DNA from: Ascaris suum
Lineage: Eukaryota > Nematoda > Chromadorea > Rhabditida > Ascarididae
Direction: 5' to 3'
Assembly: GCA_013433145.1 (NCBI GenBank)
Contig: CM024176.1
Span: forward strand, 3,468,849 to 3,532,848
DNA: 64,000 nucleotides
Of the stretch, positions 23,012 to 35,686 are shown piece after piece (within the stretch, counting starts at the first letter, position 1; each line of letters begins with the position of its first letter). The position numbers and the translations under genes were made by a program. Below the pieces are notes generated by a model. The model did not search any database. It saw nothing but the letters and a program-made list of their open reading frames with translations, and was not told where the DNA came from.

Positions 23012-24525
23012 ATACAATTAGTATCACAATTTACCCCTGTCAAGTAGCAAGATGGGTTGAAAAATCAGCAGTTGCACCTCCCGAAAATCGGCTTTTACGC
23101 TCCCACAAAGAAAGTTCTTGACACATAACTTTCCCTCCTCTTCATAAATTCTGATAATTCTCTCCTCCAAATATATTTTCCCCTCATTTCCTCTCTCTTT
23201 TCTATGACGTTCTAAATGGTTGATTTAGATGCAAACAGAACTGCCACGGCTTTCAGATATATCAAGGCCTTCAATAATGTCCACTCTCTAATCAATTTAG
23301 AGATATTTACCACATACAATGATAATAAATTTCCAATGCAACTCCCGCAAGGGCAATGTCTATGCAATTAGCATAAGACAGGACTACAATCGCAGTCGGC
23401 AACAACACCCTATTGCCTTCTGATTCCAAGCGTTCATCCACCTTTTGCAGGTCCCTCCATACTCATCATCTTTCGGAATCTTGCGAGAACAACCGCCAGC
23501 ATCGCTCCAACAGAGGTATTCTTACAATGAAACAGCGAGCTCATTTAACTCCGATAAAACGTTCCATCGTTCCGTTTCCTTTTATAATTGATAACAAATA
23601 CCCGTTACGCAGTTTGCTTCTCAAACGAATTACCTGCGGTTTATAACGGAAAAGATATCCCTCATATTGTTCATTAAATCAGCTAATCCTAACTGCTTAC
23701 AAAGTATGATCATCGACGTGCTAATATCCTCATAAAAGGTAGAGGAAGCGCGTCAACAACGCTGAATTAATTTCGAGCAGACAAAATTGTAAAGTTTATT
23801 CAGTTGTAAAAGCAGCATACAAATATTCCTGTGTCGACATACATACACATATGTTAAACGCTCAACAAATCAACACTTGACAGCTCAAACTGTAAAATAT
23901 TTGCTTAGGTACAACAATATCATTATCGGAAACGTGCGCGATATCAACAGTATCAACTAATCTAATCTGTCAAAACGCTAAACCGAATTATCAGCGAAAT
24001 TTCGGCAACGACAGGAAATGAAATCAAAAAGAACCGGAAAGAAATTAGAGCTCGGGATCTATGTGACGCGAATACCTAAAATTTCCCCGATCCTCGCATA
24101 TCACCAACCTGGGACAACTAAAACAGCAAAAGAACAGATATCCAAAGGAAAACAACAGTCTTTCAGTAAATGTACGGCTCCGGAAAAAATTTGCTGCAGG
24201 CTTAAATACACATCAAATGAGCACAAGTGATTTGCACGCATTGGAAAGCATTCTTTGCCTTCAAGGATCACCTGTTTTCGAATACATTATGTCATCACCC
24301 TATACTCTCAACATCCGTACTAGTAAGTTCCAAACCCGCAATCACATAAATGTCGATCTCTAAACAATATCATCTCGACTGATCTCAGCCAGTAAGTTCG
24401 ACGACAAGCACAAATCCAGAGAAAGGGTCAATTTTTTAGCAATGCCTTCACACTTACCCCACTCAGCCTACGCCCGTTTTTCTACAACAACACAAAACCC
24501 CTTATAACAAACAAGTGACATTGCG
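23012..24525. other. intergenic DNA between SDE2 and the RSL1D1-like gene
   Basis: About 1.5 kb between two genes in the same orientation. Short plus-strand open frames (23413-23646, 24018-24230) have no recognisable content. I see no RNA gene. The spacing is long for a typical compact nematode operon. Confidence 0.4.
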
Positions 24526-27500
24526 CTAATTATGCTTCTTGGGTGGTGGTGCACGAACTGATTTAGGATATTGCTCCGGTTGAAGTCCTTTCACAGAGAA
24601 CAATCGTGCAGCACGTTCACTCAGCGATCCACCACATTTGAGACGACGAGCTGAAAGTGAACAATATAAAGATATTAAACACATTACATTTTTCACGAAA
24701 ATAACTCGTTTCCAGCTGGGTGTCACTAAATGGGATTTAAAAAGTAACCATGAACGACCAATTCGAGCAACTATCCAACCATAGGATGAAAATACAAAGA
24801 CGGTTTTTAAATCAAACATTGATATCCATAATTCCTTCTTTCCCTCCCCCCCCCCCCCCACATCCTCTGAAATGGGAACTCCGAAGGAGTTAAAACTTGC
24901 GATTATCCAGCCCCCCTCCCTTCCCTACCAACTATTAGTTCTTACGTTATTTTCTTGATTCTGTTAATAGTTTCGGTCTTCTTTATTGTCTAATGGCACA
25001 TAAAAAAGCGCAAACATTACCTTCAAGAGCGTGTTTCAGATGATCAAGACCGAGCTCCTCTAAGCTCTCGGCGTTATTATATTCATCCAAATTCACTTCA
25101 GCAAAGTCTTTTGCTTCTTTGTGCTCGTCGCGTTTCACATCACCGTTTGCAATTGCACTGCCCTTCTTCTCATCGCTTTCTACAACTCTCAGCATTTTAT
25201 CGAGAAATTAATCCTTAAGGTGATTCCTTCTTCACTCTCAAATACTTTTGTCGAAAATTAATGCTGAAAAATTTCAACAGAAGTTCAATTTGTTGTAACA
25301 ATTTGTGTGCCATCTGCATTAAAAATGAGACGAGCGGCAAACGAGAAACATGGGAAGATAGAACGACGAAAGATGACCTGCGCAATTCCTGCTGGTTTTT
25401 TTCGGGGGGGGGGGGGGGTTTCTTTCTCAGATCTTTTTGCTGTCGTATAAGATAAGATAACTCCTTAGTTATATAAAGGTGTTCGAGATCGTCGAATTCC
25501 TGCGTGCTCTGTCCATTAATCAGGATCGATCGTCCTTAACTTTGTCAGAGCTAAGCGCTCCCAATTTCCATATTCACGTTGATGGGATATGACTCCAGCA
25601 GGCCAGAAATGATTTTCGCTCCCTTTTAGTAAGCCCTTTAGCATCCGGTATCTTCATTAAAAATATGTGCCTTCTAAGCCGTTATCAATCATTCTTCATG
25701 AAATAGCAGTTCGTGCAGATGAATTTTATTTTCAAAAACAAAAGCATACCCTTGACAGTAGAGGAATCGACGACCGTCATAGCACAACCTCCTGATAACC
25801 CGTCCGTCTGCTTCTCTCCAACCGTTTCATCCTCCTCTTTGATCTCCTTCGACTCCTTTTCAATCCTGTTAAACATGACATTTTTTCAATATTATATTTA
25901 TTACTACGATCAAAATATCCTGTAAAAAAGATCAATACTCTTTAATTCGTCTCTCACACAGCCCATTATTTCCATTCCTCCTTCCCCCATCCCTCATGAA
26001 ATATTTTCAAAAAATGCTCCAGGAAACGAAACGTGTAGCAATGGTCCAAGATGCAAGTTTCTGATCGTACTCACTTGCTATCCTCTATTTTTGGCTTCTC
26101 GACTTCATTTTCGTCTCGTTTTGGCTTTTTAACTTCTGGAATATCACGCTCCAATTTCTTCTTGCTACCAAGACCGCTAGGACCAGGCAAATTTTCGAAA
26201 TCATCTTCATCCTCCTCGTCGCACTCATCGACAGGTCTCTTCCGCTGGTCACGTTGTCCACCCGTCTTATCTTTGGATAGTGCTGCCAAACCTTAAAATT
26301 TTGCATATTTCGACTACGTTTTATCGCATTCGATGACCGTGGACGAAGTGCTGCACATCATAGGATACCGCAACTTATATCGTCATAAATTATTGCTTAA
26401 AAACAGTGCATATGCATCAAAAAATTTTTCACAGGAATGATGTATGTGCTCAACAAAATCTCCAGTATTCCTATTATTACATCTTTGTCGAATTATTCCA
26501 TAAAGGGTTTTATGCATCCACGATGCAGTACGCAAGAATGCGCATTTCGGGCTATTATGTTAGCTTTATGCTCTTATATAAACTACCATTTGCATAATCC
26601 ATAGATTATAGTTCCACGATTCCGTGTAATCCACAAACGTTGAACTATATCCTATCTACAATCTATCTCCTTTCGCGTTGAAAAATCGCCGCCCTTTAAA
26701 AATGTTTAGTCATAAACAGCAGTCGCATGGTATATTCTAAAAGCAATATTTCAGAGGTTTTAACTGAATTGAATACCAACAGCATAAAAGGCAAAAATCA
26801 CGTACCAGCTTCGAAAGCATCATCTGTCTCATCGAGAAGCTTCTCCCTTGTCTGAATGTAATTGGGATCATTGAAGTCATGCTTCGGTGGACCGGCCTTC
26901 AGCTTCTCGTACTTCTCCTGCCTTAAATATAATTGAACATCGTTGTTTTTGCAATCACTATGAATTTTTCCTTTAAGTGTGAGGTAAATGGAAGACCATG
27001 CTTTAAGACCACTTTTTAGCTCACACTGTAAATGTTAGAATAATTTTATGAGTGTTTCCATTTCACAGAATAATATTTTATAAATAATGAAATATCTTAT
27101 TTGTTTTTTTTAAAGAATATTCCACTTCCCATCCTCGATTTTCTATTCTGCTCCTTCTTTAATGTTTTTCTATCTATAATAATGTTTGCTAAAAGACGGA
27201 AATAAACAAATTATAACGGCTGCAAAAAGGTTTACAATAGAAGACAAATCAACCCTTTGCAAATAATGGCATTTTACCTTTCTATTATTCCACCTTTGTC
27301 ACAGCACGACGTAAAGTCCAAGAAAAAACCTATGTCCGACTTGCATTAATCAATACTCAACATTTACCATTAACTACAGCCGAATTAGGATATAAATATT
27401 TGCTTAAAAAGACTAAGTATTAGAGAAAACATCTTTTTTTTCCCCCACATCAGATAAATCGGCTGGAGCGAAATTTTCACGAAACACGAAAACGAACCGT

Positions 27501-29887
27501 CGTCTACGTTTTTCTTCTTCCCTTTCACTGGCTCTTTCGATCCAACGGCGGAGCTTCTCTTCTTCTTTGACGTCTGCCAACCGGCGTCCAGTTAAATCAC
27601 GACACATCAACTGATTTGTCGATCTGTGAATGCGAAACGAACGAAGCAATGAGCCAAAGCCTGAAAGCTTTCAGATTATATGCTTGAATAATTGGCCTAC
27701 TAAGACGAAATGGCCAATGTTTTCTTCATTTTAGTGGCAAGGAAGAGGCCTATAATTGAGACGGAGGCTTAAAAAGACTACAAAAGTTCCGAGAAGGCAC
27801 ACAACGGTGAGGGAAGATATGCTGAGAAGGGGAGCATAATCGAAGTTTTGAGCTAACTTCATTCTGTAAAGGATGGTCAACTAGATTACTGCGTTCAAAG
27901 CAGTGGCTCGGATATCAATCAGTGCCACAGCTTTTGATGGACTCTATCAGAAAATCAACTATGAATCTCTTCCAACCTCTCCCCCCTCTCTTCTCCATAC
28001 AAAGAAATAGTTTAGCCATCACCCAATTAGTAAAACTTGATGGAACATTGCAAAAAAATCATAAGTGAAGGAGACTTAAGGTCATATTCCACTTGACATT
28101 CTGTAAAATTTAACTGGATGGTTGAGCATGCTGGAGTTCACGCTTTTCCTCATCACCTTTTGACGTCTAATCGAACGACTCAAGCTGCCTCCCGATGAAG
28201 TTCCTGGCAAGTATCCATCCCAAGTGGTCGATCCTGTTCAATCGAATGAATTTCAAATGATACGTGGCGTTGAAAATAATCGAAATTGGAATAGAGCTAT
28301 AAAATTAGGTGAAGAAAATAAACAAATAAATACTCACCTCCTTTGCCGCCACGAAGTCGTAGATGCACTTCGAAGGGTATATTCGCATTAAGAAGTCGCC
28401 ACTCGACAGGTTTTCCATTTACGGTCACATAGAAGGAATCGTCGGGTAGACGCCGTAGTTCATCCAACGTTCTGATTTCCGACAAGAGACGCATACCTAC
28501 GAGAGTAAAATTTTAACAGTGTTTCAAGAATGCTTCAAGGACGACACTCGGACCGCAATTAACGTATGCAAAACAATTCCAGGTATTCAAACTGACGAGT
28601 AAATCGGTTCGTAGGGTTACAAAAATACTGTAGAGTTACTTGACAAACCTACTATACAAGTATTAAATAAATTAAATACGAAGAATGGCGGTATTTAGCA
28701 AAAAAAAATGTCAATATCGGGACAGTGGTGCGATGCGAGAGCGCTACGGCATTAATTTACGACTCTTTCATGGGGTTTTGTCACCTTCAAAAGTAGATCA
28801 CAGTTGCTGATACAGTTAAGCCCCAGCACCCCAGCAACAGGGATGAGAGCAACACAGACTCGGCTTGCTCTATTTCCGGCACTTGGGAAGTGCAGCAAAG
28901 CATTTTGCTTAGCACTGAGCAGTTAGCACAATTCAATATCTTCGCTGTTACTATGCTGCAAGTGAGTGCTACATTTTGTTCAACGTTATGCCTATATTAC
29001 GGTTGCAGCAAGCAACGGCGGCATTGAAGGAACCAACTGTAAGGTAGAGGGCACAAGCCCGTAATCCCCAGTCAGTGCCGACTTGTGGGAGCGCAAACAA
29101 GACAGAAGCAGTTTATGGGGAAGCACTACAGACTCCAAACACGAGTAGAACCAAAGAAATAATAGAAATGGGCCGAAGCCCGACTTATATTGGCCCAAAT
29201 ATCGCGTGGAGCGGCACAAGAGCATATAAACCGGTCAATGGCATTATGTGAAGAAAAATGAATAAGAATCAATCGACTATACGAGTAAATATGAAATGAA
29301 TTAAATCACAAGTAGATATCTTGGGTTGGCTCTTCGGTACCATTAAAAAAATTTCTCATCCCTCTGGCCTGTTGACCATCAAAACAACCAAAGTTCCCCA
29401 CACCCTCTCCCTCTCCATTTTAATTTCAGGTCGAGTCTAAATCGACTTATTTGCTGACGCGCTCCTTTCGTATAAGACGCATAATAGTTTTCTTACTAGT
29501 GATACGACGCTCATATGATAACGACAATAATAATGTCGGGTACCATTTCGGCACTTTAACCCATAATCAAAAGATGGTTTAACGTATTCCGTCGCGTATT
29601 TTATGGCTATTAACAACACCGTCAACTTATTCTTATTTTATTCCACAACTTTCTAAAACAAGTCAGTCACCGCAACATTGAACTAAGACAAAGGCTTAGA
29701 AAACTTGGAATGGATCTTTTGTATTATTTGAAAGCGACTACTGTTACAGTCTCTAGCTTAACCATAGCAGGTTTGGAGGAAGCGGAGGAAACAAGAGCAA
29801 TGGGAAGGGGATGGGAGGAAGAAAGGTGGTTCACTTACTAGTACCACGAGATGAGTGGATGGAGAAAAAAAATGTGCTGGCTAACAT
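24526..29887 (-). CDS. SDE2: SDE2 splicing/genome-stability protein (ubiquitin-fold precursor)
   Basis: SDE2 is made with an N-terminal ubiquitin fold that is cut after a Gly-Gly; the Lys-starting C-terminal part joins the spliceosome and, in vertebrates, acts in replication-stress response (family knowledge). Exons on the minus strand: 29839-29887, 28338-28496, 27498-27660, 26806-26921, 26075-26291, 25750-25865, 25021-~25185, 24526-24650. All phases agree, giving about 369 residues. Seen: the ubiquitin-like region 1-67 ending HLRLRGG, then KGGFGSLLRSF; CRDLTGRRLADV; RRWIERASEREEEKRRRR; the acidic region with EDEDDFENLPG; then the SAP-like C-terminus LEELGLDHLKHALEARR and CGGSLSERAARLFSVKGL. 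The cleavage site GG|KGG falls at residues 66-70, and intron 2 splits its last Gly codon. Exon 1 is inferred from a GTAAGT donor and phase fit, supplying the first strand STFFFSIHS; if wrong, the ATG at 28492-28494 would give a truncated fold. The acceptor at 25185 could instead be 25179. The dispersed repeat at 29.0-29.3 kb lies in intron 1. Confidence 0.9.
24846..24859. repeat. poly-C tract (14)
   Basis: Fourteen consecutive C on the plus strand (G on the coding strand), inside the last intron of SDE2. Confidence 0.9.
25404..25418. repeat. poly-G tract (15)
   Basis: Fifteen consecutive G on the plus strand, inside an SDE2 intron. Confidence 0.9.
29020..29341. repeat. dispersed repeat, copy 1
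   Basis: Clearly similar along most of its length to 41931-42237, in the same orientation. Shared blocks include GAACCAAAGA, GGGCCGAAGCCCGA (GGGGGCGAAGCCCGA in copy 2), GGCACAAGAGCA / GGCACGAGAGCA, GGCATTATGTGAAGAA / GACATTATGTGAAGAA, and ATCACAAGTAGATATCTTGG / ATCACAAGCAGATATCTTGA. It lies in SDE2 intron 1. No terminal repeats were identified. On the minus strand both copies also encode related peptides (for example PHKLLLSC / PHNLLLSC), which may only reflect nucleotide similarity. Confidence 0.8.
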
Positions 29888-32437
29888 ACGGTTATTTAGC
29901 GCAATGAAAAGTACCGACGTGAAGTCAGATAAAGAGCTCTTTTTTGACAGGATGAACGACCAGGCGGAGCCATTAAAACGACTAGCCACCTCTCCTCTCC
30001 TTTAATTAAGCATTTCGATCACAACTTGCATCATTAAAATCCAAGACCATATAAACAATTCAGCGATCGACTTTTTCAGCTCAGTTAGCAAACTTCGCGC
30101 AATAATATAGCCACAAAATTCATTGCATTCATTACCATAATCAATGCATCGCAAATTGTTTGCCCCACATCTTCACGTTACGTAGTGCTCCAAATTATGG
30201 CATATATCGTTGAAGTCAAAATCGTCGACGATTTCTTCGTGAATATTCATCAAGACCACCCAGGATCGTCTACCTGCCCATATGAGGAATGCACCTCTAA
30301 TTATCACAAAGATGTGATTCTATGTCAATAAATGGAGTACAAATTTTGAGCGGAATAAAATTACGTAGAATAAACAACGACTGAAAAATCGTTGCAATGG
30401 GGCATTCAACATTCATCAAGAAGATCAAATATGCAAATGGGAACTAATTTCGTCTTATCCACACATTATCTATGAGATGCAAATTAAAAAGTAATTTTTT
30501 GTTTTTCTTCTCTGCGGAATCCATCAAAATATGCAACAAAAGAGGGATACGTTTATTATATGATAATGTAAATAGTCGGCCTTATTAGCCGACAAAAAAC
30601 ATTGAAAGTAAAATTTCAAGTCGTAGAAAAATACAACTACGCTAAGACAGAGGAATATCCTCTTGTCCTAGAGCGCGATTGTTTCCCAAGTTTTAAGTAT
30701 TCAAATAGACTAATTGCTACTCTCAAAACGGCGGAAATGTCAGTTAAAGGAAAACGCCATTTATTCCAAGCAGAAAATATTGAAGAATAGTACGAATATG
30801 CTGAAACTGTCATTATTTATTTTGTGCGAAAAAAAATTTTTCAATTTCATTGAATCTATCGAAGAAACAATTTCACACTCGTAGTTACAATTACTTGACA
30901 ACTGAGATATTCAAATTTCCAATTTAGATATTCAAATTTCCAATTTAGATATTCAAATTTCCACTCTTTTGGTTTTTCAAGAAGGATGCATCTCTATACC
31001 TTAATCGTTGTTGAGCAACGGATTACTGGCGTGTCCTGCACGATAATCACAAAAAAACACATACGATATTGTTGTAGACTGATTAAAACTTTTTCCCCTT
31101 TCCCGCATAGCTTGGCAAATTATTTTTTTCGATTCTCTTTATCCGACTCTGTGTTTAATTAACTTCCCCTCACCTGTGACCTCTTTTCAATAATTAGCCC
31201 CCCATACGATGTGAGCAGAGAGCGAGCTTCTTGATCTTGTTTGAATAACGCTTTCTCTCACAGCGAAATTATTTGTATTCTCGAGAGATGATTTGTCGAG
31301 CTCGTTCGGGGTACGAATCTCTCGTTTCACTTAGGTCGTCAAGGTCGGAGGCACGAAGCACGCAGGATTGCGAAGGTGGGGGGTGGTATTTTTGGAGAAT
31401 AAGGTTCGCTCGTTTTGCATGCAGTTGCGAGCTTGCTGGAGGTCAATGTGTGCAGCCGAAAAAGTCTGCAGGTGGTGGGTGAGGGTAGACGTTTTATGGC
31501 AGTCTTGTGAATAAGGGTGGAGGAAGGGGAGGGGAAGAGAGGAAGAGATAGATGGAGGTGGTAGGGCAAGTACAGGTGCCCCACGGGTGAATGAAGTAGT
31601 ACTAATGACACGAGGGCAAGTTTAATACTACAAGACAACCGCGTAGAATGTGCTCAGGCGCATCTTTGCTTGTGATCGTAGTCAAGGAAAGCAACGTGAG
31701 GCGCCTTTTATAAGTGCTTTACCTTTGCGTAAATTGAAAGATTACAATGTTTTGTTGCAGCAACCAGAGCTGTACCAGCCTTACGACCATCTACCTTCCT
31801 CTCCCTCTACTCGTTCCTCTCGTCCCCCCCCCCCTCACCTGCTTCCTTGTTGTCTTCTAGCGGCGGAAAATTTTGTGTCAGATATCGGGATTATGAGCTC
31901 TTCAATATTTGAGGCAGAAGCGCTAGCCAAAAATATAGGCGGACAAAAAAGAGATATTAAACGATTTGCATCGTTTTATCTGAAAGATGTTCTACCGATG
32001 TTTCTAACTTTACAATCGTTCATTGCTTCACATATGAGCTCTTAATCTATATTGTTGTTCATTAATTTGTATGTGTACTTGTATTTTACATGACTTATGC
32101 TTGTAACTTGTGCGAGTACTTCATGCACAACTACTTTTTATTTTTACACTTTCGCCTCTTACACGGTGCTTTTATAAATATGCGAACTTTTTTCATTGAC
32201 GTTTAACATGACGCCTACATAATTAGCTTTAGTAAGTCACATTGCACAAAGAACGTAATGGTTCAAAATAAAATCTCAATATTCATTAGGACATGAGGTT
32301 AGAATAGGGTCTTTAAAGTTTTTTGACTGGGCTTTAAAGGCCTTTAATTGTACCTTATGATATGTCAGGATCATCTCATGCGTTATATTTTGTTTTTCTG
32401 AATGTCTTAACATAACGAGTAATGTTGTTTAAGGGTA
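29888..32437. other. divergent intergenic region between SDE2 and YIF1
   Basis: The two flanking genes are transcribed away from each other, so both promoters should lie here. No TATA or other core element can be assigned with confidence. It contains a 21-bp tandem repeat at 30905-30963 and an 11-bp poly-C tract at 31824-31834. Open frames at 31339-31638 (minus) and 31650-32045 (plus) overlap this purine/pyrimidine-skewed region and show no recognisable domain. Confidence 0.45.
30905..30963. repeat. 21-bp tandem repeat, 2.8 copies
   Basis: The unit AGATATTCAAATTTCCAATT plus one T is repeated exactly twice, followed by a partial third copy. Confidence 0.95.
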
Positions 32438-35400
32438 ATGAGTGATCCAAACTGGAATTGGGGTGATACAACAGGTAGGCCATCGGATAGAACGGTATAT
32501 AATCAAGGATGGCAACAACAACCGTCAACATATGCAAATCCCACACAACAAAAGTTGGTCTTTATTATACTTCATAACTATCAAGTTATCATTCTAGCTG
32601 GAAAAAGTATCATTGTCGGCCTATGGCGATTTGCCCACCCAAATGTATGTATGAGAAATTCGATTTACCATCCAGCAGTGGTTACAATTTATCAAACTCA
32701 TGAGGCTCATCGACTCCCTTTTCTTAAGACTACAGCTAGTTTCTTTTAAAATCCTCCTTGTCTTCATTTCATTGACTTTTGCTAGTAAATGAAAGTGCCT
32801 GATAGAATTGTCCACATAGATATGACGTTTTTCAATATGCATTTGTGGAGGGATTTCGCGAATGTGCATTGCCGAATTGGAAATCCCTCTCGTCCTTACA
32901 ATGCTCTATGACGTGAATTGTATAAACTCTTATAGTATGCTTCTACACTCATTTCTACTAAAAGTTGTTTGATCCAGATCAGATTCATTGCAATCGAGAA
33001 TATATTTAATAGACATATGATCAAATTCAGTGATTGTTGCTATTATTGTTAATAAATTACGTTACAGACAAGCGGGATCAAATATTGAACCACCACCTGC
33101 ACCCGGAGATTATTATAGGCAACATGCACCAACTTATGGTGTTGCCACCTATCAAGGCTATAGCCAGCCATCTGGCACCAACGATTTCCTTATGCAGCAA
33201 CAGCAATCGGATTCTTTTGCTGCATTCGGAATGCAACAAGGTTTCTTGTTTTCTTTGCACTACGAAATGCGATAATATGCTAAATATAACATAAGAAAAA
33301 AAGTTTAGTCTCTGTGCTATAGTGTGACTTAAGTAGGTGGAGAGGCGTATATGATAGTCAATTATAGAGGAATAGAAAGAGAGGGGATTTTCTTTATTTA
33401 GTATATACTCCGACAATACTTACTTAATGATTGCTCACATCCATTGTCATTCAATTCTTTGGTGAATTTTTCGCGTTTATTGAAAATTTTGATTTCTCTT
33501 AAAAAGCATTCAATCATATAGACTGTTGTGTGCTTGTGGATGTTTTATTATTATTCAGCCACATAGGCTATTGTATAATTGTGAATGATGTATGTAGGTT
33601 TTTAATGCGTCATTATAAGGTGTGAACGAAGATGCACAAATGTGAGATCATTACTTCTTCACATGATAGGTAGTATTTACTTCCTGTTACATTTGAGTAC
33701 TGTTTGGCATTGCTCATTATTTATGCTGTTTATTTTAGTTTGTGATGCAATTAACGTTTATTGACCAATCATCAAAATGCTTATCCTTTCCACCAATTTT
33801 TGAGAATAGCTTATTTGTAATTTATTTGTGATGTTATATGATCTTTACATCGATAATTCAGATATGTTTGGTGTGTCGTCTATGGGAAATTTTTCACAGC
33901 AGATTATGACAGATCCGATGCTTAGCGCCGCGAAACAGATCGGTAGTCAGTTTGCCGAGCAACAAAAAGAAAAGGTAGTGTTGCGTCAAAGCATACAAAG
34001 TGTTGTGAAGTTATTCAAATTATGAGATAATTTTACATGCAATAGAAGTGAAAGCAATATAAAATGCACCTTGAACTCTTTATTCTATCATTTATTACCT
34101 ATTTAATAATAGCTTTCCGGTGGTTCTATCAGCGAGAGCCAACTAAATTTGCATATATTTTGTTCGTTTATTAAAATCGCATAATATTTTTATAAAGGGC
34201 AGGAACACCTCTGTTGTGATGACGAGTTTTTGCTTTGCATCACGATTTATTAAAGAACTCTGAGGGCAAGATTATTAAGCGCTTTTATTGTAGAGGGCGG
34301 AAATGGGCGAGCGAAAATTCTATGGGTATTTTGATCTGCTATTTTATGACTTGAAGAGCGAAATTATTGGAGTAAGATGAAGTTAGATCAATCTGTTTCA
34401 AAGCCTTAGGATGGTCAACGAATTCCCTAAAGGAACAAGACCGTGGTTAAACCTAATTTCCTGGAGATATATTTGATTCTTGAAGTGGTATAGTTTGGAA
34501 GAAAGGAACTTCGACAAAGAGATGTTGGCTCATCGCTGAATTCCGATTTCAAAGTTGACTTGTGATCGGTCGATGGGTGAGCCCGGTAAAATAGTTGCAT
34601 GGTTGCATTCGTTATTGTTCTCTTTCGTTTTATGAAGAAAATAGCCAGGAAAAATTCTGTATGAGAGGGAAGTGGATGGGGAAGAGGAGGGGGTGAGAGG
34701 GAGGGGGAGGGGAAATCATTGCGCTCCTCATAGTTCGAGTAATTTTCTTCTCCGATTTCCACCCATTCTCGCATGCCCTTTAAATATTATTATGATTGAT
34801 AGCCCTCAACATACACCATTATCTTATTGGTTATTCTTTGCAGTTTGCGAAATATCTATCGGCCTTCCAGCTGAAATATTACTTCGCCGTTGACAACGCT
34901 TATGTCGGCAAAAAACTTGGCATTTTACTCTTTCCATTCTTTCGCACGGTATAATTTTAATTAACTTTTTTTTTAATTCGATGTTCTTGCTTGATATATG
35001 TTTTATGTAACGTTGATATTCATTGCATTTATTGCAGTTAGAATTTTTCTTTTATTCAATTTTTCTGCAATATTTATCAATTATATTGGCAATTTTGCAG
35101 TCAAATAATATAAATAACCTTTTTTCTTTGTTTTCACATGCCCTTTCTTTGTTTATTGTGACTATTGTTGTTAATGAGTCGCCAAGGATGATTGATATAT
35201 TGCGAGTTTCACTGAAAAATATCGACTTTTGTGTCGCTTTTTTAGTGTTTTTATTAACCTTAGGATTTATTATGTAATCTTTTCTGTTTAAAATGGAGTC
35301 ATATGATAATGGACCGGAAAAATATGTTTAGGTGATTTGATGATGAAATTTACTGCCAAAATTTGCATATTTATTTCGCAACAAGCAAGTACTTCTTCTC

Positions 35401-35599
35401 TCAGGTAAAACGATCTATTTATAGGATTGGGCTGTTAGATACGACAACTCAGATGCACCGATACCACCAAGATCTGATGTCAATGCTCCGGACCTTTATA
35501 TTCCAATTATGGCTTTCGTAACATATATCCTTATTTCAGGCTTTGTATTAGGCATCCAGGGCAGGTTGGATTACTTCTGCGCTGTTTTGATATGTGCCG

Positions 35600-35686
<87 letters not shown>

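Noticed and set aside
31339..32045. Overlapping frames on both strands between SDE2 and YIF1
   Set aside because: They follow a purine/pyrimidine-skewed stretch. No domain, and no splice phase linking them to a neighbour.
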